Below, piece by piece: positions 59,349 through 64,000 of a DNA stretch of 64,000 nt; position 1 is the stretch's first letter; each line of letters begins with the position of its first letter. Origin of the DNA: Gammaproteobacteria bacterium (GTDB lineage: Bacteria > Pseudomonadota > Gammaproteobacteria > Pseudomonadales > Azotimanducaceae). The notes under the pieces were generated by a model. It saw nothing but the letters and a program-made list of their open reading frames with translations. It made no database searches and was not told the origin of the DNA. A program made the position numbers and the translations under genes. The stretch is taken from NCBI GenBank assembly GCA_028821125.1, contig JAPPHD010000191.1, positions 34,698-98,697 of the forward strand. Reading direction: 5' to 3'.

Positions 59349-59807
59349 ATGGGCCGACTGACCACCGCCGCTGTGCGCGCTTTGTCCGGACCGGCGCTTC
59401 ACGGGGACGGCAACACGCTGTACCTGCGGGTCAGCAGGACCGGCGGAAAGTCCTGGATACAGCGCGTCGTCATCCACGGCCGCCGCCACTCAATCGGTCT
59501 CGGCGGCTTTCCGACCGTCTCGCTGGCCGGCGCCAGGTCACAGGCCCTGCGCAACCGCAGGGCAATACGCGAGGGACGAAATCCGCTGGACGAAAAGCGA
59601 AGGGCCGACGCCCAGTCCCAAGCCGCCCTCGACTTTGGAGATTGCACAAACCGCACCTGCCCCTGGTCGGGGAAACCGGTGCAGGCGGACTCGCTGACGA
59701 GCTATGGCGCACTGGTCGTCGGCTTCTGCAATCCGGGGTGCCGCGACAAGTTCGACGCAGCAGTCCGCCACTTCGACCAAGCGGCGGCACGAGCCAATTT
59801 CTCTTAG
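59349..59807 (+). CDS. Integrase arm domain fused to a TRASH-like Cys domain
   Basis: This 152-residue protein starts at ATG 59349. Residues 1-95 (RALSGPALHGDGNTLYLRVS, HGRRHSIGLGGFPTVSLAGA) are a second integrase arm-type DNA-binding domain, parallel to that of the preceding integrase. Then, with no catalytic domain, comes a small Cys module: DCTNRTCPWSGKPVQADSLT and VVGFCNPGCRDKFDAAVRHF. The C-terminal part resembles short proteins often annotated as glutathione S-transferase or TRASH/YHS-like metal-binding. It may be an accidental fusion or a true regulator or excisionase-like DNA-binding protein. It lies 146 bases after the integrase. Confidence 0.6.
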   Translation: MGRLTTAAVRALSGPALHGDGNTLYLRVSRTGGKSWIQRVVIHGRRHSIGLGGFPTVSLAGARSQALRNRRAIREGRNPLDEKRRADAQSQAALDFGDCTNRTCPWSGKPVQADSLTSYGALVVGFCNPGCRDKFDAAVRHFDQAAARANFS

Positions 59808-60007
59808 GTGCCGCGAATCCCGCCACGGCTTCGTCCGGCTGAGTCAAACTCGGCAAGTAACCGTTCCGCGTCGCGCCGTATTCTCCCGCATGCCTCGCTC
59901 ACGCCGCTTCCCGCGAGGATATGAAAAACATCGAGCTGCTGCCGCTCGACACCCTGCATCGCACCCCCGTTTTGCAGTATGGGATGCGCGTCCACCTGCC
60001 GCCTCTT

Positions 60008-60405
60008 TCACTCCAAGCACGGCGGTCTGGCCAGTTCAGTACTGTCGCACCCCGACAACACTTTCTCCAGCGCGGAGGCTTTATCTCCGTCGACGGTCAT
60101 GGCGTATTTCAGCTTGACCTCAACCACACGCCGCGCCAACCAGCGCCGGTTCGTTTCCGGCAGCCAGTCGAACGCATCCAGATTGTTCTTCGCGCTGTTG
60201 ACCTCGCCCGAACCCAGGGTGAGATTCAGCAGCTCGCCGGCGAAGGTCCGCTTGGCCTCAATGTCCGCGGTGCACATGCCGCTGTGATGCGCTTCGTTGA
60301 TTGCGACGATGTGCTTGATCTTCGCATCGCGGTCGGATTCGTAGCACCCTCCCGTGTACGGGCCAAATATCCCCCCGAATTCCTCGATGGTGTCGTCTTC
60401 CTTCT
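60008..60405 (-). pseudogene. HNH-type nuclease, 5' truncated by an IS21-family end
   Basis: About 130 codons encode FGPYTGGCYESDRDAKIKHI then VAINEAHHSG, FAGELLNLTLGSGEVNSAK and WLPETNRRWLARRVVEVKLK. This matches the C-terminal HNH region of DUF1524-like nucleases (usual form: DIEHIVARSEAHDSG ... NLTLA...VN...WLP). The N-terminal part is missing: at about 60405 the sequence switches to an IS21 istA start in another frame. A GTG within the IS sequence (60439) keeps the frame open, so a short product is possible. Bases 59808-60007 beyond its stop contain nothing I can support. Confidence 0.6.
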
Positions 60406-60677
60406 GGCAATCCGCCGATTGCTCAGGTTCTGGGACCACTTGACGCGCAGGACCTCTTTGATTTTACGCATGGATAACCTCTTTGCCGGCATCTGCTCCT
60501 CTTCATGTCGACAAGGTCAGATTACCGATTCGTTATCCCGCGTCGGACACTCCAAACGGTGATCTCAGACAACCGGCCAAGGTGGCAGCTTTGCCGTGGT
60601 ATCAGTGGCAGCTTCAGCGTGGAATGGGTGGCAGGCTTCCTCTGGAATCAGTGGCGGCTCTTGGTCTGGAATACCCA
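60406..60677 (-). mobile_element. IS21-family left end with istA start, truncated
   Basis: From 60492 on the minus strand, MPAKRLSMRKIKEVLRVKWS then QNLSNRRIA is the conserved N-terminus of IS21-family transposase IstA, cut off after about 29 codons. Upstream of it are four tandem copies of a 23-base motif (60583, 60606, 60629, 60652; type TGGCAGGCTTCCTCTGGAAT on the plus strand), the multiple transposase-binding sites typical of IS21 ends. The likely terminus is TGGGTATTCC at 60677-60668. Everything beyond the first 29 codons of istA, including istB, is gone. Confidence 0.75.
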
Positions 60678-60999
60678 AGCCGTGGTGCGGGATCTCGACT
60701 TGTTCGGAATCAAGCCTGCACAAGGGCGCAGGGTGATCGTTCTTTGCATGGCGGCCATCGTCGTTCACAGCTACTGGTCTCTGGCGAGGTATTGGCGACT
60801 CCGGCAGAACTCGTCCAGGATTCTCCCTGTTCCTTGCACTGAAATCGAAGAAACGGTCGCGGCAATCGACAGGAAAGCCCAGTGGAACGAAGAGGCAAGC
60901 GTGTCCTTGCGAGTCGCCGGTCTATTGGCGAATTGTGCGGCTGCCGGGCTCACGCTCGTTTCCTGGTGCATCCTTGTGGTCTGGATGTTGAATGCTTGA
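60678..60999 (+). pseudogene. Possible membrane-protein fragment next to the IS21 end
   Basis: An open frame running out of the IS21 end encodes two hydrophobic helices (VIVLCMAAIVVHSYWSLARY and LLANCAAAGLTLVSWCILVV) and the polar middle IEETVAAIDRKAQWNEEASV. An ATG at 60748 could start an 83-residue protein. The 5' part may have been lost when the IS inserted. I recognise no family; it may be non-functional. Confidence 0.25.
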
Positions 61000-61529
61000 A
61001 CCATGGGGTTTTGACGTTCAACCAGATCACGCCTCAAAGCGACATGGTTCCGACTCGCTCTTGCGGGTGGCCGAGACAGGCCAGCCTTGTTGATCCCTTG
61101 AGAAACGGCCCAGATCGGTCTATTCCCGACAATCCAAGCGACTCGCTCCATCTGGGATCTGCGGACCTTCGTTTCCTCTGGTTAACCAATTTTCGTTTGC
61201 CACGGTTGTCGGTCCAAATCCCGCGGGACCGTTGTCCATCCCTGGAACGTGAACTCGCACACGAGATCCTTGCAGATCATTCCGAGCGTCAGGCCGACAG
61301 AACGGTGATGGACTTCGAACAGCCCTCGAGGTCGCTGCGATGAACCGGAATGCGAGGAACCGACGGTCGTCGAAGGCAGTACCGTTTCCTTGATCGCTCG
61401 ACGCTCTTCAAATGTTCCTTTCCAAGATACCTGGCTTCCGGACCGAGAACGGGTCTGAGTCAACGCAGTCAATAGTGCACACCGAACCGATCGCCGGTAA
61501 GATCGCGCGCGACTCCAAGAGGTGGAACA
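61000..61529. other. 530-base stretch without a supportable gene
   Basis: Several short frames exist on both strands but none has a ribosome site, a recognisable motif or consistent codon use. The base composition is clearly less GC-rich than the chromosome before 57.8 kb, consistent with degraded island DNA. Confidence 0.5.
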
Positions 61530-62129
61530 ATGTCGGGAATCTTCTGTATCGAAACGGTTTGGGAACGCGCCGATTTCGTTTCCGTAAAGCCGTTTCTGCG
61601 CTTTGTCGCCAAGTACCATGATGCGAAGTTCAAGCATCACATTGCACGCAAGCCGGAAGAGTTTGACGAGTGTCTAAAACAATGGGACGGCCGCGACGAC
61701 TGGAAATATCCCATCCTCTATCTCGGTTTTCATGGCTTTACGAAAGGTCTCGTGCTTGCGGAATCAAAGAGTAAAACGCTTTGGAACAACGTGAGATTCG
61801 AGCAGCTTGCCGATTATTCAGCGGGAACCTGGAACAATTGCCTGGTTCATTTCGGCTCCTGCTCCACGATGGACGCAGAACCTGCCGACATCACCGCTTT
61901 TCTCGAAAGGACTAAACTTGAAGCCATCAGCGGCTATGCGGCAGACGTTGACTGGGTTCCGTCAATGGCCTTCGAGTTCCTGTATTTCAGTCAACTCCTT
62001 GAGCGAATCAAGCAACGCTATCTGCGGGTGGACACGATGCGCAACTGCAGGGATTGGGCGGCTCATGACAGGTACTGCGCAAGCCTTGCAACGGCGCTCC
62101 AATTCAGGATTTCCGTGAACGGCGACTAG
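61530..62129 (+). CDS. Caspase-like (clan CD-type) Cys/His protein
   Basis: This 199-residue protein has the strand-His-Gly and strand-Cys pattern of caspase/CHAT-type folds: YPILYLGFHGFTKGLVLAE (His68) and NCLVHFGSCSTMDAEP (Cys111), 43 residues apart. These are followed by LERTKLEAISGYAADVDWVP and a helical end. I have seen similar small bacterial hypothetical proteins with FHG...FGSCS but know no function. A catalytic dyad is plausible. AAGAGGTGG precedes ATG 61530. It lies in the island beside a PD-(D/E)XK-like gene and a broken HNH gene and has lower GC than the core genome. A defence effector role is inference. Confidence 0.65.
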   Translation: MSGIFCIETVWERADFVSVKPFLRFVAKYHDAKFKHHIARKPEEFDECLKQWDGRDDWKYPILYLGFHGFTKGLVLAESKSKTLWNNVRFEQLADYSAGTWNNCLVHFGSCSTMDAEPADITAFLERTKLEAISGYAADVDWVPSMAFEFLYFSQLLERIKQRYLRVDTMRNCRDWAAHDRYCASLATALQFRISVNGD

Positions 62130-62291
62130 GTTCGTTCGAAGGCCACACACCGCTCGTTTCAGGCGGACGGCCTTTTCCGGGGCCCGGTCACAGCCTTGGC
62201 CCCCGACGCGAGAATACGGATCCTGCGACCGCATTCGCCGCCCTGCAGTGACGGCACGAATCGATGCGAGAATCACAACTAGGAACGACAC

Positions 62292-63083
62292 ATGACCGAC
62301 GGCGCTTCCCCGACGATCCACGACGTTTTTGAGGTACTGAACCGCTGGCGTCACCTGCCGTCCTATCCGCTGGAGGGCCGTGCGGCGCCGTTCTTCGAGG
62401 TGTTCTTGCGGGACGTGCTAAGCGTGCATTTCGAGACCCGGATTCACGACACCCTGGTTCCCGAGTTCCCGCTGCGCGTCGGCACGTTGTACCCCGACGA
62501 GGCGGGCGGCGGACCGGGTTCCACAGGAGCTCGCAAGCCCAGCCGCGACCAGTCCTACAACGTCGACTACGTTGCTTTCGGAACCGACAATCGGACAGCG
62601 TATCTCGTCGAACTGAAGACTGACGTGGAATCGATTCGCACGGAGCAGCAGGACTATCTCGATACGGCCCGCAACACGGCGTTTCGCAGTCTCGTGGAAG
62701 GCGTGGGCGAACTGGCCAGGGCGAGCAACCGAAAACAGAAGTACGTTCACCTGTTGCACCGGCTTGCCGCCGACGGGCTTGAGCTCGTCCACATGCCTAA
62801 AGCCCTCTATGACAAATCGTTCCCGAAGATGCGCCCCGGCTGGACCCGGGCGATGGACGCATTGTCGGTCGGCCGGGAGGCCGATCTGCGTGTTGAGATC
62901 GTTTTCGTGCAGCCGAGGAAACACGAATCGTCGGACAGGCCGGGCGACTTTCACTACATCTATTTCGATGACGTGGCGGACATCGTCGAGAAGCGTGGCG
63001 ATCTCGGCCAGGTGTTCGCCGCCTACCTTCGTCAATGGACGAAGCAGGCCGGTTTCCGGGATCCACGACAACTCGGGCAGTGA
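62292..63083 (+). CDS. PD-(D/E)XK nuclease-like protein
   Basis: The 263-residue protein contains a likely PD-(D/E)XK core: LVPEFPLRVGTLYPDE, then NVDYVAFGTDNRTAYLVELK with Asp92, Glu108 and Lys110 in D-x15-E-x-K spacing, followed by EQQDYLDTA. That arrangement is typical of restriction-like endonucleases and of VRR/DUF-type nuclease folds. The C-terminal part (RVEIVFVQPRKHESSDRPGD, FHYIYFDDVADIVEKR) has no recognised domain. AGGA lies eight bases before ATG 62292. It follows the caspase-like gene by 162 bases on the same strand. No methylase gene is adjacent, so it is not an ordinary restriction system. Confidence 0.6.
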   Translation: MTDGASPTIHDVFEVLNRWRHLPSYPLEGRAAPFFEVFLRDVLSVHFETRIHDTLVPEFPLRVGTLYPDEAGGGPGSTGARKPSRDQSYNVDYVAFGTDNRTAYLVELKTDVESIRTEQQDYLDTARNTAFRSLVEGVGELARASNRKQKYVHLLHRLAADGLELVHMPKALYDKSFPKMRPGWTRAMDALSVGREADLRVEIVFVQPRKHESSDRPGDFHYIYFDDVADIVEKRGDLGQVFAAYLRQWTKQAGFRDPRQLGQ

Positions 63084-63404
63084 CCGACCGGCCCGGGCCT
63101 GCCGGGTCGCGTTCCGTCAACGGTTCCCGGTGCCACCTGAAGGTGTGGCAGGACTTTTGTTCGCCGCATCCGGCCGGTCCGGTCACGGATCCGCTCGGGG
63201 CAGTTTTCGGGGCCGGACACCGCGACCCTCTGCTCCTCGCGCACGACGATCGCGGGGGTTTACAATTCGTGGCCGCCAGTGCGATGGCGACTGATAGTGA
63301 TCACTAGGGAGACACGCGCAGTGATCGCCCATGGACGATTCCGAGATGAACCCCTCCGGCACCAGCGGGGCTGGTTCGTCAGGAATCTGCTGTCTCACTC
63401 GTAC
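63084..63404. other. 321-base stretch without a supportable gene
   Basis: Only overlapping short frames occur. GC content is high again. I see no promoter, RNA gene or clear repeat. It separates the plus-strand nuclease-like gene from the convergent minus-strand gene at the window edge, so it may hold a terminator that I cannot define. Confidence 0.4.
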
Positions 63405-64000
63405 TTAAGCTGCCCCAAAGCCAGCCACCGCATACGACCGCAGCGTCAGCAACGCATCAATGGTCACTCTTCCCCGCCATTCCAGTTCTACGCCAGGGCT
63501 GATCGCCGGCCACTTGATGGGCCAGCCGCCATCGTCACGCTGGGCGTTGGCCAAGGCGGTAAGACCCTCAATGAGCTGATCCCGGGTGAAAAGGTCCTGG
63601 CCGAATCCAATGGGAGCGGGCGCCCAGGCGAGCGGAGGATGCACATATCCGGAGGCGCTCAGGTCAAATTCGATTTCGTCGGAAGAGAACAGATAGTCTC
63701 GTATCCGGGCCAATGAAGCCGCTGCCCGGTCGAGGTCCGCTACCTGTTCCAGGAAAGCGATGGCGCAACGCAGATCAAAGAAACCGGTAGTTTGTTCATC
63801 CTCCAGCGATCGCCAGCAGAATTCAGTGCCCCGCTCAACCCAAGGGTGCGCAACCTTTCGTTTCGTCAGGATTGCGACGATCGACCCGGTCGGATTGATC
63901 GAAGGAGGCGGTTCCGATGGCGCTTCCCACCAAGGTGCATGGGGGTAGTCGTTTGCACTCGGCAACACAAATGGCACACCTCCAGTCGCGTCCGCGGTCT
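63405..64000 (-). CDS. Alpha/alpha-toroid (squalene-cyclase/prenyltransferase-like) protein, 5' end outside the window
   Basis: The frame is open to base 64000, so the N-terminus lies beyond the window; no start codon with support is present (GTG 63977 is internal). The visible ~197 residues include TGGVPFVLPSANDYPHAPWW, LFTRDQLIEGLTALANAQRD, DGGWPIKWPAISPGVELEWR and ALLTLRSYA. The QxxDGGW motif plus repeated helices are typical of terpenoid-cyclase/prenyltransferase toroid folds and of uncharacterised proteins built like them. The DxDD-type cyclase motif is not in this part. Catalytic function cannot be claimed. Confidence 0.65.
   Translation of the reverse strand, partial: TADATGGVPFVLPSANDYPHAPWWEAPSEPPPSINPTGSIVAILTKRKVAHPWVERGTEFCWRSLEDEQTTGFFDLRCAIAFLEQVADLDRAAASLARIRDYLFSSDEIEFDLSASGYVHPPLAWAPAPIGFGQDLFTRDQLIEGLTALANAQRDDGGWPIKWPAISPGVELEWRGRVTIDALLTLRSYAVAGFGAA

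Noticed and set aside
60505..60677. Plus-strand coding sequence upstream of the membrane fragment
   Set aside because: This part lies entirely within the IS21 terminal repeats and is not host coding sequence.
63466..63478. CTCTTCCCCGCCA as a second selC attachment copy
   Set aside because: It only loosely matches the selC 3' end (CTCTTCCGCCA, two extra bases) over 11 bases, with no similarity further out, so chance is adequate.
57857..64000. Selenoprotein with in-frame UGA and SECIS near selC
   Set aside because: No gene here shows a UGA interrupting a conserved Cys/Sec motif followed by a suitable hairpin; the integrase break is a frameshift, not a UGA.

Overview
The window is GC-rich bacterial chromosome that looks like an uncultured gammaproteobacterium. 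The signs are a prmB-to-aroC gene order, a full-length (about 283 residue) QueF, a short 4.5S-type SRP RNA, and an sdhCDAB-sucAB-lpd-sucCD operon with gltA upstream in divergent orientation. The many secreted or lipid-anchored proteins, CoA-transferase and hydrolase genes, and a eukaryote-like sterol C-24 methyltransferase would fit a marine, possibly host-associated lineage. That lifestyle is inference only.

Region by region. 1-3.2 kb: an S8 subtilase followed by a stand-alone I9-propeptide-like protein, then DinB with an N-terminal zinc ribbon. 3.3-7.1 kb: a catabolic unit (tandem alpha/beta hydrolase, class III CoA-transferase, GntR/FCD regulator) with a perfect TTGTATACAA palindrome in front of both the regulator and the CoA-transferase. 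7.2-11.3 kb: an NHL protein coupled to a large lipoprotein, the SRP RNA gene, and queF. 11.4-15.6 kb: an AGCS symporter, a penicillin-acylase-type Ntn hydrolase lipoprotein and an AT-rich MITE-like element. 15.6-21.1 kb: a secreted two-module protein, endonuclease V, a permuted ATP-grasp/transglutaminase pair and a cupin. 21.3-27.4 kb: aroC, a 14-residue-repeat coiled-coil membrane protein, prmB, a DUF4892 protein and htpG.

27.7-40.0 kb is the TCA-cycle operon on the minus strand, read sdhC, sdhD, sdhA, [interruption], sdhB, sucA, sucB, lpd, sucC, sucD. Between sdhA and sdhB lies a 1.26 kb insertion carrying an opposite-strand VapBC toxin-antitoxin module with two palindromic operators. gltA (49.6 kb, plus strand) sits 9.6 kb from sdhC. 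The interval holds the sterol methyltransferase, an FAD-linked oxidase, a 1341-residue choice-of-anchor-B/Calx-beta protein and an MbnP/MbnH metallo-mystery pair.

51-57.9 kb: a beta-hydroxyacid dehydrogenase, a PQQ dehydrogenase, then selA, selB and the selenocysteine tRNA gene selC. Immediately 3' of selC begins a genomic island (58-63.4 kb). It has a P4-type integrase broken by one missing base, an arm-domain/TRASH-like fusion, an IS21-family left-end scar abutting a truncated HNH nuclease, a caspase-like Cys/His protein and a PD-(D/E)XK nuclease-like protein. This is the best candidate for a little-described, possibly defensive, gene set. The window ends inside an alpha/alpha-toroid (squalene-cyclase-like) gene.
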